Below, in pieces: positions 1-7,302 of a stretch of 55,603 bases of DNA. The notes beneath the pieces were generated by a model that worked only from the letters and a program-made list of their open reading frames with translations, was not told the DNA's origin and made no database searches. Position 1 is the stretch's first letter, and every line of letters begins with the position of its first letter. The stretch is from Scatavimonas merdigallinarum (GTDB lineage: Bacteria; Bacillota; Clostridia; Oscillospirales; Acutalibacteraceae): assembly GCA_018713055.1 (NCBI GenBank), contig DVFW01000046.1, positions 1 to 55,603 on the forward strand. Reading direction: 5' to 3'. The position numbers were made by a program, and so were the translations under genes.

Positions 1-461
1 TTATCAAAAGTAATATTTCCTCCGTTATCTGAAACAGATATACTTTCTTTCACTGCTAGCGGAGAAAGAGATATCTTCTCGTTTGTGGTTGACAGAACCA
101 GCGTTTCTAAAAGTGCGTTGGGTATCTGTAAAAATATTTTTCGATTTTCAGCAGAGGGCTTACTACCAATGTAGTCTGTCCACTCTTTATTGCTCACGGC
201 GGTCATAGTCAGTACATTTTCGTCTGAAACAGAAATATCATAATATTCTTTGTTGTTTTCAAAATAGTCCATATGGATTTGATTGTCCTTCGACAGCGAT
301 ACTTCAATTTGCCTGTCGCGAACATCAACCCTGACTCCCTTTATTTGTGTTCCGTCTGCCGTATAGTTTTTTTGTGTAAACGGCTCGCTGTTATTCGAAC
401 AACCTGCTAAAAAAGCAATTCCACATACAAAGCACATTAAAAATGAAACAATTTTTTTCAT
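1..461 (-). CDS. DUF4097-like putative lipoprotein (partial, 3' end outside window)
   Basis: The reading frame starts at the ATG ending at 461, behind a GGAGG at 473-477, and runs off the left edge with at least 153 codons. The N-terminus is a lipoprotein signal peptide: MKK, a hydrophobic stretch, then lipobox LAGC with Cys21, so the product should be anchored on the outer face of the membrane. The rest is beta-rich and low in complexity, with a repeated pattern ending in NGGNITFD, which resembles DUF4097/adhesin-like beta-helix domains. Function is unknown. The gene is divergent from the merR gene at 683, and a MerR-type promoter at 635-665 points at it, so it is probably the regulator's target. 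The leader would be about 165 nt. Confidence 0.7.
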   Translation of the reverse strand, partial: MKKIVSFLMCFVCGIAFLAGCSNNSEPFTQKNYTADGTQIKGVRVDVRDRQIEVSLSKDNQIHMDYFENNKEYYDISVSDENVLTMTAVSNKEWTDYIGSKPSAENRKIFLQIPNALLETLVLSTTNEKISLSPLAVKESISVSDNGGNITFD

Positions 462-529
462 AAAAATCCATACCTCCAAAATTTTAAAGTATTTTTTAAA
501 TAAGATTTATCAACAATAATTTTCATTGC

Positions 530-571
530 TTAAAGCAACGTTGCCAGAGGTTGCGGCACAAAGTACCACAT
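530..571 (-). CDS. possible 13-codon leader ORF upstream of the lipoprotein gene
   Basis: Inside the predicted lipoprotein leader, an AGAGGAG sits 5 nt before an ATG that opens a 13-codon frame (MWYFVPQPLATLL, then TAA). It is preceded by the MerR-type promoter and lies 68 nt upstream of the lipoprotein start. The good ribosome binding site is the only support. It could be chance, or a regulatory leader peptide. Confidence 0.25.
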   Translation of the reverse strand: MWYFVPQPLATLL

Positions 572-603
572 AGTTGCTCCTCTTTGCAGCTTTTATATAA
601 CTA

Positions 604-632
604 TTGCCTTTCACAATGCTCTATGCTAAAAT
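604..632 (+). promoter_or_regulatory. probable merR promoter
   Basis: TTGCCT (604-609) and TAAAAT (627-632) are separated by 17 bp and face merR. The predicted transcription start near 639 lies at the edge of the palindrome at 642-662, so a bound regulator would also repress its own gene. Confidence 0.45.
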
Positions 633-634
633 GC

Positions 635-665
635 AGTATAAACCTTTGTGTTACACAAAGGTCAA
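635..665 (-). promoter_or_regulatory. MerR-type promoter with 19-bp spacer, driving the lipoprotein gene
   Basis: On the minus strand TTGACC (660-665) and TATACT (635-640) are separated by exactly 19 bp instead of 17. The over-long spacer holds a palindrome with arms ACCTTTGTG (642-650) and CACAAAGGT (654-662) around a 3-nt centre. MerR-family activators characteristically bind a dyad in a 19-20-bp spacer and untwist the DNA so that polymerase can engage both boxes. The promoter points at the lipoprotein gene, away from merR. Confidence 0.75.
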
Positions 666-682
666 TAGGAGGACGGCAAAAA

Positions 683-1465
683 ATGCAAAAATATTTTTCG
701 GTTGGAGAAGCGGCAAGAGCTGTTCATATGACAAGTGAAACTCTGCGTCATTATGACCGGATTGGATTAGTGAAGCCAAGTAAAAAGGACGAATGGACAA
801 ATTACCGCTATTACACAGAACAGGATATGGTTCGCTTGAATACTGTCCGGGCCTTGCAAATAATGGATTTGCCTTTACAAGAAATCAAACAAGTTTTGGA
901 ATATGATGATCTTGAAAAAATCATTGACTTTTTAGTGCGGGCAGAAAAAAAAGCAGATGAAAAAATTGCAGCGCTTCAATACAGCAAGGCAAAAATTCAA
1001 TTGGCAAAAGCAGATTTTGAAAAGAAGCTGCAAAAACAGCAAAAGCTCGATGGCAGCTTTATCAAGGATTTTCCTTCCCGCGTAATTCTTCTTTCAGACA
1101 CATTGGAAACACCAACGCTTGACAATCTTTGGAATTATCTCAGCCATTTTTATGATAAGCTTTCCCCTTCATTAAAAGAACAGTTTTCTTTTGAAGATTT
1201 AGCAGGTATTTATACTGAAAATGGGTTGTCCAGGCTCTTTGCCGTATGTATTCGTTATACAGGTACAGACGGGTTAAAGGTCTTGCCAAAGGGAAAATAT
1301 TTATGTGCCAACTGCACCGAGGAAAATAGGGAAACCACATTAAACGAGCTGATAAAGATCGCAACTGCAGAGTATTGTGCCAACCCCCAATTTACAATAC
1401 AGCTCATTGTTGTATCTGGTATTTTACAATGGAATTATCAAGTGCAAGTATATTTGGGAAGTTAA
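683..1465 (+). CDS. MerR-family transcriptional regulator with effector-binding domain
   Basis: A 260-residue product. The start is the ATG at 683 behind AGGAGGA (667-673); the frame is open further upstream but without a ribosome binding site, and that stretch holds the promoter. Residues 1-70 are a MerR winged helix-turn-helix (SVGEAARAVHMTSETLRHYD, then a typical YRYY wing). About 75-125 is the coiled-coil dimerisation helix. The remaining ~130 residues look like a GyrI/BmrR-type small-molecule-binding domain, so the regulator probably senses an organic ligand. It is divergent from the lipoprotein gene and most likely activates it through the promoter at 635-665. The ligand cannot be told from sequence. 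Confidence 0.85.
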   Translation: MQKYFSVGEAARAVHMTSETLRHYDRIGLVKPSKKDEWTNYRYYTEQDMVRLNTVRALQIMDLPLQEIKQVLEYDDLEKIIDFLVRAEKKADEKIAALQYSKAKIQLAKADFEKKLQKQQKLDGSFIKDFPSRVILLSDTLETPTLDNLWNYLSHFYDKLSPSLKEQFSFEDLAGIYTENGLSRLFAVCIRYTGTDGLKVLPKGKYLCANCTEENRETTLNELIKIATAEYCANPQFTIQLIVVSGILQWNYQVQVYLGS

Positions 1466-1540
1466 AGCAACCGATGGATTCCCTCTGATCCTGTGGAAAT
1501 ACGTGCCCCCCGCTTTCATGTTCAACTGTCTGCAAATGGA

Positions 1541-1570
1541 GAAACGGCATAGCCAAAGCTATGCCGTTTC
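1541..1570 (+). terminator. perfect hairpin between merR and ilvE
   Basis: Perfect 13-bp arms GAAACGGCATAGC and GCTATGCCGTTTC enclose a CAAA loop. The T-rich sequence downstream on the plus strand is interrupted, so termination of merR is probable but not textbook. It lies between two convergent genes and may act on both. Confidence 0.55.
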
Positions 1571-1620
1571 TTGAAATTGCCTTTACTTTTTATTGTGTTG
1601 CTCCACCTGTCTGTTCTTAA

Positions 1621-2691
1621 TCAGGAAACCTCTACGGTCCAGTTCATTGTATCTTCCAATTCGCCCCATTGAATCCCTGTCAGCTGGTCATATAGGCGCT
1701 GTGAAATTGCGCCTATCTTTCCTTCATTGATAGTCATGACTTTATCGCCCCATTTTAACTCGCCAATTGGTGAAATAACCGCCGCCGTGCCGGTTCCAAA
1801 AGATTCCCTGAGCCGACCTTCGCCGGAAGCCTTTGCAAGTTCATCAATAGAAATACGGCGTTCAGATACTTTATAGCCCCAAGAGCGCAAAAGCTCAATG
1901 GAAGACATGCGCGTAATTCCCGACAAAATAGAACCCTGCACTGCCGGCGTTACAATTTCGTCGTCAATGACAAAGAAAACATTCATTGCGCCAACTTCCT
2001 CTATATATTTCCGCTCTACACCGTCGAGCCATAAAACCTGCGTATAACCAATTTTTTCACTTTCATCCTGCGCTTTTAAGGACGCGGCATAATTGCCTGC
2101 AGTTTTTGCAAACCCCATACCACCCCTTACGGCGCGCACATAATTGGTTTCCACATAAATTTTTACAGGATTGAGCCCTTCCGGATAATAGGCGCCTACA
2201 GGCGAACAGATGATAACAAACAGCAGGTGCTTTGCAGTATGCACACCCAAAAAAGGATCCACTGCAAAAATAAACGGACGTATGTAAAGAGACGTACCCT
2301 GCTTTTTCGGAATCCATTCATCCTCAAGCCTGACCAGCGTCTTAATTGCTTCTACGCAAAACGACTCATCCACCGGCGGGATGCAAAGCCTTTCATTTGA
2401 AATATTCAGACGCGCCATATTCTTTTCCGGTCTGAATAAAAGGGTTTTTCCCTGCGCCGTTTTATAGGCCTTCATGCCTTCGAAAACTTCCTGCCCATAG
2501 TGCAGACACATGGCCGCAGGATCCAGCGGAATCGGCGCATATGGAACGATCCTGGGATCATGCCACCCCTGCCCTTCATCATAATTCATTAAAAACATGT
2601 GATCGGTAAAAATTTGGCCAAACCCAAGCTTGCTCTCATCAGCCGGCTTTTCTTTTGGGGTTTTGGTGCGTTCAATTCTAATTGCCTGCAT
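1621..2691 (-). CDS. ilvE: branched-chain amino acid aminotransferase
   Basis: A fold-type IV PLP aminotransferase of 356 residues that transfers the amino group between glutamate and the keto acids of leucine, isoleucine and valine. The type II BCAT signature is clear: GQEVFEGMKAY in the N-terminal part, the PLP lysine Lys196 in GMGFAKTAGNYAASL, and FGTGTAAVISPIG near the C-terminus. The start is the ATG at 2691 preceded by AGAAGGA; a longer frame reaches 2751 but would run through the promoter. It appears monocistronic. Confidence 0.95.
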   Translation of the reverse strand: MQAIRIERTKTPKEKPADESKLGFGQIFTDHMFLMNYDEGQGWHDPRIVPYAPIPLDPAAMCLHYGQEVFEGMKAYKTAQGKTLLFRPEKNMARLNISNERLCIPPVDESFCVEAIKTLVRLEDEWIPKKQGTSLYIRPFIFAVDPFLGVHTAKHLLFVIICSPVGAYYPEGLNPVKIYVETNYVRAVRGGMGFAKTAGNYAASLKAQDESEKIGYTQVLWLDGVERKYIEEVGAMNVFFVIDDEIVTPAVQGSILSGITRMSSIELLRSWGYKVSERRISIDELAKASGEGRLRESFGTGTAAVISPIGELKWGDKVMTINEGKIGAISQRLYDQLTGIQWGELEDTMNWTVEVS

Positions 2692-2722
2692 GATTTTTCC
2701 TTCTCTCTTGTAAATTATCTGT

Positions 2723-2751
2723 ATTTTACCACAAAGAGGCAGTTTTTGCAA
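2723..2751 (-). promoter_or_regulatory. ilvE promoter
   Basis: TTGCAA (2746-2751) and TAAAAT (2723-2728) are separated by 17 bp, with a TG-n extended -10. They sit 32 bp before the ilvE start. Confidence 0.6.
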
Positions 2752-2778
2752 TATTGATACAGAGGAACTGCAAAAATA

Positions 2779-3690
2779 TCAGCGCAAATTTTCTTTTTCC
2801 TGATTATAAGCGGAAAAAGCTATAAACTGCATATCGCGCGGGACAGGTGATACAAAGCGGTGCATCTGCTGCGTAACGGGGTGAACAAAGGCCATGCTGT
2901 TACAGTGCAGTGCCTGCCGGCCAATATAGGTAAGATTTCCTCCATACAGGCTGTCCCCGGCAAGAGGATGGCCTATGGAAGCCATATGCACACGGATTTG
3001 GTGCGTTCGCCCCGTTTCGAGCCGCAATGCCAGCAGCGTATGGTTCTGCTCATGTGCAAGGGCCGTATAGTGCGTTACGGCGTGCCGCCCATCCGGGGCT
3101 GTTTCGCGCTGGATGGTATGCCCCGGCTTTATACGGATGCAACTGTCTATCGTTGCACTGCCGCATAAAACACCCTGCGCTACGGCCAAATAGGTCTTTT
3201 CCACCTGCCGTGCCAGCGCATATGCGCAAAAGGCGTCTTTTGCCACCAGAACAAGCCCGCTTGTATCCTTATCCAAACGGTTGAGAAGACGGATTTTATA
3301 GCTTTCACCTTTTTGACGCATATGGGCGCTGCAGGCATTTGCAAGGGTGTCGCTCGTATGACCGCACGAAGTGGGGTGTACAGGCATGCCAGGTGGCTTA
3401 TTAAGTAAGAGCAGATGTACGTCTTCGTAAAGAATTTGTAGCGGTAAAGAAACCGGCTCAACTGTATTTTTCTCTAGTGGCAAAGCGAGCGTAATGACTT
3501 GCCCCGCCTCAACTCTGTCGATAGCCCACAGCCTTTCCCCCCTGGAGGTAAGGCCGTTTTCTTTGTTTTTCAACGCAGCCAGCAAGCGTGCGGAAACATG
3601 GCAATGGTTTTTTAAAAAACTTTTAAGCATAACGCCGTCAAAGCTTTCCGGCACTGTAAAAATAATCTTTTTTTCCCGGTTTTGCATCAT
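2779..3690 (-). CDS. RluA-family 23S rRNA pseudouridine synthase
   Basis: A 303-residue RluA-type enzyme that isomerises specific uridines in RNA to pseudouridine. An N-terminal S4-like segment is followed by the catalytic domain with RLLNRLDKDTSGLVLVAK (catalytic Asp in RLDKDTSG), then LETGRTHQIRVHMASIGHP and PLAGDSLYGG. The usual His of HRLDxxTSG is Asn here, a tolerated change in the RluD-like group. Two adjacent ATGs at 3690 and 3687 follow a GGAGG; the second has better spacing. Which rRNA position it modifies cannot be told from sequence. Confidence 0.9.
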   Translation of the reverse strand: MMQNREKKIIFTVPESFDGVMLKSFLKNHCHVSARLLAALKNKENGLTSRGERLWAIDRVEAGQVITLALPLEKNTVEPVSLPLQILYEDVHLLLLNKPPGMPVHPTSCGHTSDTLANACSAHMRQKGESYKIRLLNRLDKDTSGLVLVAKDAFCAYALARQVEKTYLAVAQGVLCGSATIDSCIRIKPGHTIQRETAPDGRHAVTHYTALAHEQNHTLLALRLETGRTHQIRVHMASIGHPLAGDSLYGGNLTYIGRQALHCNSMAFVHPVTQQMHRFVSPVPRDMQFIAFSAYNQEKENLR

Positions 3691-3700
3691 AAAGCCTCCA

Positions 3701-3991
3701 TCAGTGCACCACCCGCCATATACTCAAAAGCAAAGCCGTCTGCAGCAGCATAATCAGCGGCAACCCCAGCATAAACTTTAATTTTTTTGTTTTGTGGCGT
3801 ATGATAAGCATACAGATATACATGCTCAAACTTCCGCCGAGCAAAGCCGTAAGCAACAGCGTTTTTTCTTTTACGCGCCGCTTACCAATGCGGGCGTTGC
3901 GTTTGTCCAGCACGGTTATTGCCACTGCAAACAAATGAACAGATAACAAATAAAACAATAAAAAGAAAAGATGCCATGGAATTTGTGGCAT
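3701..3991 (-). CDS. DUF1294 family small membrane protein
   Basis: About 96 residues. The start chosen is the ATG at 3991, whose product opens MPQIPWHLFFLLFY straight into a membrane helix; the frame is open to 4069. It has an N-terminal transmembrane segment, then DKRNARIGKRRVKE, a GG-containing helix, RHKTKKLKF, and a final hydrophobic helix. That order (DK...A...RI, LL..LLGG, HKT+K) is typical of DUF1294. The family is widespread in Firmicutes and of unknown function. It ends 10 nt before the RluA-type gene, so the two may be co-transcribed. Confidence 0.75.
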   Translation of the reverse strand: MPQIPWHLFFLLFYLLSVHLFAVAITVLDKRNARIGKRRVKEKTLLLTALLGGSLSMYICMLIIRHKTKKLKFMLGLPLIMLLQTALLLSIWRVVH

Positions 3992-4126
3992 GGGAAATTG
4001 CCCGCCTTTCACATAATTTTCACTTGTCCCCATTATACATAGGGTAGAGCCATTCTTTTTACCAATCACTCATCCCCTGTTGCGGAAAAATGGAAAACGG
4101 CAGTACGGAAAGGAACGAAAAGATTT

Positions 4127-5410
4127 ATGAAACTGAAAAAAAGTAAATATATGCCGCTTACACTTGCAATTGTTTTACTTGCCTGCGCCGTTGGCGCTTC
4201 GTGTATTTTATTGCACAACACACCTGCACAGCCGGGTAAAACGCTCCAATCCGCCCAGACAGCCAGCGTAGACAACACACTTTTCAGCGAAAAGGTAACG
4301 CCCAGACACGGCGCATATTTGCAGCATGAAGGCGAGATGATGGCCGTGTGGGTTCCGTTTATGTCATTAAGCGTGGAAAACGAAGGAACAAAGGAAGCCT
4401 TTGAAAAAAAGTTTGACGAAATTGTAAAAACATCAAAAGAACACAATATGAATACATTGATCGTACACGTCCGCCCTTACGGCGACGCATTATATCCAAG
4501 CGAATATTATCCATGGTCGCACATTTTAACAGGCACACAGGGTAAAGACCCGGGGTATGACCCATTGGAATATATGATTGACGCGGCGCATGCGGCGGGT
4601 TTGGAATTTCACGCCTGGATCAACCCGCTGCGAATTAAGGTAAGCCAAACGCCGCAAAAGCTTTCTGAGGATAATCCACACAACCTTTGGAAAAACGACG
4701 ATGACAAAACGAACGACGACTGGACGCTTTCCTGGGCTGGAGATATCTATTTAAACCCGGCAAGCGCCGGTGCACGCGGCTATATTATCGACTCTATTGA
4801 AGAGATCATACGCAACTATGCCGTAGACGGTATACACTTTGACGACTATTTCTACCCAACCAGCGATGCGGAATATGATAAAACCTCTTACCAGGCGTAC
4901 AGAGAAAGCCTGGATCAAAACGCCACACCGCTTACGCTCACCGCCTGGCGCACCGCCAACATCAGCAGTTTGATTGCCGGTGTATATAACAGAATCCATG
5001 CGTTGACGGATGAGGTTGTATTTGGTGTTTCGCCGCAAGGGAACATAGAAAATGATCTGGGAATGGGCGCCGATGTGTATGACTGGGGCAGCATACAGGG
5101 GTATGTGGATTACCTGTGCCCGCAGATTTATGTAAGTTTCGACCATGCGCTTTTGCCTTATGACCAAACGGCGCAGCAATGGCGCGCGCTTACGACCAAT
5201 CCAAATGTAAAGCTATATATTGGGTTGGCCGTTTATAAAGCGGGCAGTGACGCCGACGAAGGCACCTGGGAAAGCGCCAACGATATTTTAAAGCAACAAA
5301 TTGAATATGGCAGGAACCTTGGGGCCGACGGGTTTATGCTTTATGCGTATGACTATCTGGTAAACGACCAGACAAAAGAAGAAATTGAGAACGTAATGAA
5401 AATAATTTAA
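4127..5410 (+). CDS. secreted glycosyl-hydrolase-like family 10 (GHL10, YngK-type) protein
   Basis: A 427-residue product with an N-terminal signal or anchor helix (about residues 8-28), then one TIM-barrel-like domain of the GHL10 group (PF02638). Recognisable blocks are MMAVWVPFMSL, HVRPYGDALYPSEYYPWS, GLEFHAWINPLRIKV, VDGIHFDDYFYPT and VFGVSPQGN. The paired Asp residues of HFDDYF are candidate catalytic acids. Members are extracellular and probably act on cell-wall or exogenous glycans, but the substrate is not established. It ends 4 nt from convergent mtaB. Confidence 0.85.
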   Translation: MKLKKSKYMPLTLAIVLLACAVGASCILLHNTPAQPGKTLQSAQTASVDNTLFSEKVTPRHGAYLQHEGEMMAVWVPFMSLSVENEGTKEAFEKKFDEIVKTSKEHNMNTLIVHVRPYGDALYPSEYYPWSHILTGTQGKDPGYDPLEYMIDAAHAAGLEFHAWINPLRIKVSQTPQKLSEDNPHNLWKNDDDKTNDDWTLSWAGDIYLNPASAGARGYIIDSIEEIIRNYAVDGIHFDDYFYPTSDAEYDKTSYQAYRESLDQNATPLTLTAWRTANISSLIAGVYNRIHALTDEVVFGVSPQGNIENDLGMGADVYDWGSIQGYVDYLCPQIYVSFDHALLPYDQTAQQWRALTTNPNVKLYIGLAVYKAGSDADEGTWESANDILKQQIEYGRNLGADGFMLYAYDYLVNDQTKEEIENVMKII

Positions 5411-5414
5411 CCGT

Positions 5415-6704
5415 TTAAAGCAAAACACCCTGGCAGCCCTTCCGGCTGCAGTCGGTCAGTTTCACCGTTTGCAACCGGCCGGAAAGATCGTTTGCACAGG
5501 GAACCAGAACCGGAGTATAGTTTTTGGTATACCCCTGGCAGTTTCCGCCGTGGTCGCATGTTTCAAACAAAACCTCTTCGCAGCGGCCCATTTGTGTTGA
5601 AAGAAATGTTTGCCTGGCCTGCTGTGTAAGCTGCAGCATAATTTTGGCGCGCTGCTCACGGACCGACGCTTCAACCTGTCCGGGGGCCTGATCCGCTACT
5701 GTCCCCGGGCGGCGCGAGTAAGAAAAAACATGTGCTTTTGCAAAGCCGACTTTTTTTACAAAACCGCAGGACTGTTCAAACTCCTTTTGCGTTTCCCCGG
5801 GAAAACCAACCATTATATCCGTTGTAATTGCAGAATTTATAAAGGCATGCCGCAGATTTTGTACAATGGTAAAATATTCCTGTACGTTGTAATGGCGGTT
5901 CATTCGGCGCAGCGTTGCATCACAGCCGCTTTGCAGGGAAAGGTGAAACTGCGGGCAAAGTTTTTTCTGGCTGGAAAGGCGTGCGATTGTCGTTTCGTCC
6001 ATGCGCTCCGGCTCAAGCGAACCCAGCCGCACGCGGCAAATCCCTTCTACAGAACAGGCTGCTTCAATTGCATCGGCCAGATTAAGCCCCAAATCCTGGC
6101 CGTAGGCAGACAGGTTAATCCCGACCAGCACTACTTCCTTATAGCCTTTTTGCGCCAAACACGTAATTTCCTGTTTTATGTCTTCCAGCGCCTTTGAACG
6201 TACTCTTCCCCTTGCATATGGAATGATGCAGTAGGAGCAAAAACGGTTGCATCCGTCTTCTATTTTTACAAAAGCCCTTGTCCGCCCATCAAACGTATGG
6301 ATCGTCATCGCTTCAAATCGCGCGCCGTTCTCATGCGGGACAACCCTGTATACTTTTTCCCGTGTTTCTAAAAACTTTGCGATACAGCGCAGTAATTCAC
6401 CTCTGCATTTGTTTCCCAGAACGATATCTGCCTGTAAAAAACGCGTAGACTCCTGCGGGAAGGCCTGCGGCAGGCAGCCGGTCAGTACAACAATGGCGTC
6501 CGGATTTTCCCTGCGTATTCTGCGCAGCCACTTATAAGCCTTATTGTCGCTGACAGAGGTAACTGTGCAAGAATTCAGAATGCAGATTTCCGGTTTTTCT
6601 GTAAAAGGCGCCGGCGTAAAGCCCGCGCCTGCAAGTATTTCATGCATGACCTGTGATTCGTACTGATTCACCTTACAGCCAAGCGTTACGATACAAAAAG
6701 TCAT
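5415..6704 (-). CDS. mtaB: tRNA (N6-threonylcarbamoyladenosine(37)-C2)-methylthiotransferase
   Basis: A radical-SAM methylthiotransferase that converts t6A37 to ms2t6A in ANN-decoding tRNAs. The N-terminal UPF0004 domain carries three cluster cysteines (Cys10 in LGCKVNQYES, Cys46 in NSCTVTSVSD, Cys77 in TGCLPQ). The radical-SAM CxxxCxxC is Cys152/156/159 in DGCNRFCSYCIIPYARG, and a C-terminal TRAM-like domain follows. At 429 residues it is of normal length, and LGCKVNQYES is the MtaB rather than MiaB form. The start at 6704 has GGAGTAGCTTC before the ATG. Confidence 0.93.
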   Translation of the reverse strand: MTFCIVTLGCKVNQYESQVMHEILAGAGFTPAPFTEKPEICILNSCTVTSVSDNKAYKWLRRIRRENPDAIVVLTGCLPQAFPQESTRFLQADIVLGNKCRGELLRCIAKFLETREKVYRVVPHENGARFEAMTIHTFDGRTRAFVKIEDGCNRFCSYCIIPYARGRVRSKALEDIKQEITCLAQKGYKEVVLVGINLSAYGQDLGLNLADAIEAACSVEGICRVRLGSLEPERMDETTIARLSSQKKLCPQFHLSLQSGCDATLRRMNRHYNVQEYFTIVQNLRHAFINSAITTDIMVGFPGETQKEFEQSCGFVKKVGFAKAHVFSYSRRPGTVADQAPGQVEASVREQRAKIMLQLTQQARQTFLSTQMGRCEEVLFETCDHGGNCQGYTKNYTPVLVPCANDLSGRLQTVKLTDCSRKGCQGVLL

Positions 6705-6841
6705 GAAGCTACTCCTTTTCCGCCTTATGTATAATTAATAGGTTTTTCTCTTTTAGATTGGAAGGATGAACAAAATAAGAATGGCAATGTTGAAAATAAC
6801 GCATAATATGTTACTGAATTGCATTTTTGTCCAATATTCAA

Positions 6842-6870
6842 TTGATATTGGCGTTTGAAAGTGGTATATT
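6842..6870 (+). promoter_or_regulatory. promoter of the HPr-like gene
   Basis: TTGATA (6842-6847) and TATATT (6865-6870) are separated by 17 bp, 34 bp before the start codon. The 200-bp gap from mtaB holds nothing else recognised. Confidence 0.6.
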
Positions 6871-6904
6871 ATAGACGAATTTTAATATATTGGGGGAAAT
6901 GGAA

Positions 6905-7147
6905 ATGTATTCAACCACAATTGCAATTCCTGATCTAGAGGCCGCAAAAAAGTTTGTAAATATTTCCGGAAAATATTCCAATCATGTGATACGGCTTAAG
7001 TGCGACCACTATGTTATTGACGCGCATTCCATTATGGGTATCATTAGCCTGGACAAGACAAAACCCATTGTCCTTGAAGCAGAGGGAACGGTACCTTCAG
7101 AGTTTATAACCGATATTGCCCCTTTTCAGACAAACGATACAAAATAA
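6905..7147 (+). CDS. HPr-like protein lacking the active-site histidine
   Basis: An 80-residue product. The ATG at 6905 is 7 nt after a GGGGGA; an in-frame ATG at 6899 is too close to it. The protein aligns with the HPr fold: a first strand, then LEAAKKFVNISGKYSNHV where HPr has the GIHARPA loop and helix, and AHSIMGIISLDKTKPI, which matches the HPr Ser46 segment (KSIMGVMSL). The histidine phosphorylated by enzyme I is absent while the regulatory-type serine is kept, as in Crh-like proteins. A PTS phosphotransfer role is therefore unlikely; a regulatory role is inference. Confidence 0.65.
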   Translation: MYSTTIAIPDLEAAKKFVNISGKYSNHVIRLKCDHYVIDAHSIMGIISLDKTKPIVLEAEGTVPSEFITDIAPFQTNDTK

Positions 7148-7203
7148 AAACAAAACCATATAAGAGTATAAAAGCCGCCTGGTAAAATGTCAAGCGGCGT
7201 AGC

Positions 7204-7236
7204 AACGGCTTCCGAAAATAACGGGAGCCGTTTTTT
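7204..7236 (+). terminator. rho-independent terminator of the HPr-like gene
   Basis: Arms AACGGCTTCCG (7204-7214) and CGGGAGCCGTT (7222-7232), with one G-T pair, are followed by a run of six T. Confidence 0.8.
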
Positions 7237-7238
7237 AT

Positions 7239-7278
7239 GCACAAAGACCGCGCCTGTAACAGAGCGCGGCCTTTGTGC
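7239..7278 (-). terminator. hairpin downstream of the GH13_19 amylase
   Basis: 15-bp arms lie at 7239-7253 and 7264-7278. The single non-Watson-Crick position becomes a G-U pair only in the minus-strand RNA, which suggests it works on the amylase transcript. No U-tract follows, so it may be a 3'-stabilising or weak terminator hairpin. Confidence 0.45.
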
Positions 7279-7302
7279 GATTCATATATTAAGAAGTGAG
7301 AG

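Noticed and set aside
462..628. Riboswitch in the lipoprotein leader
   Set aside because: No known aptamer core recognised; only the small frame at 530-571 is notable.
5610..6197. Open frame of 195 codons antisense to mtaB
   Set aside because: mtaB on the other strand has all cluster cysteines; this frame has no recognisable feature.
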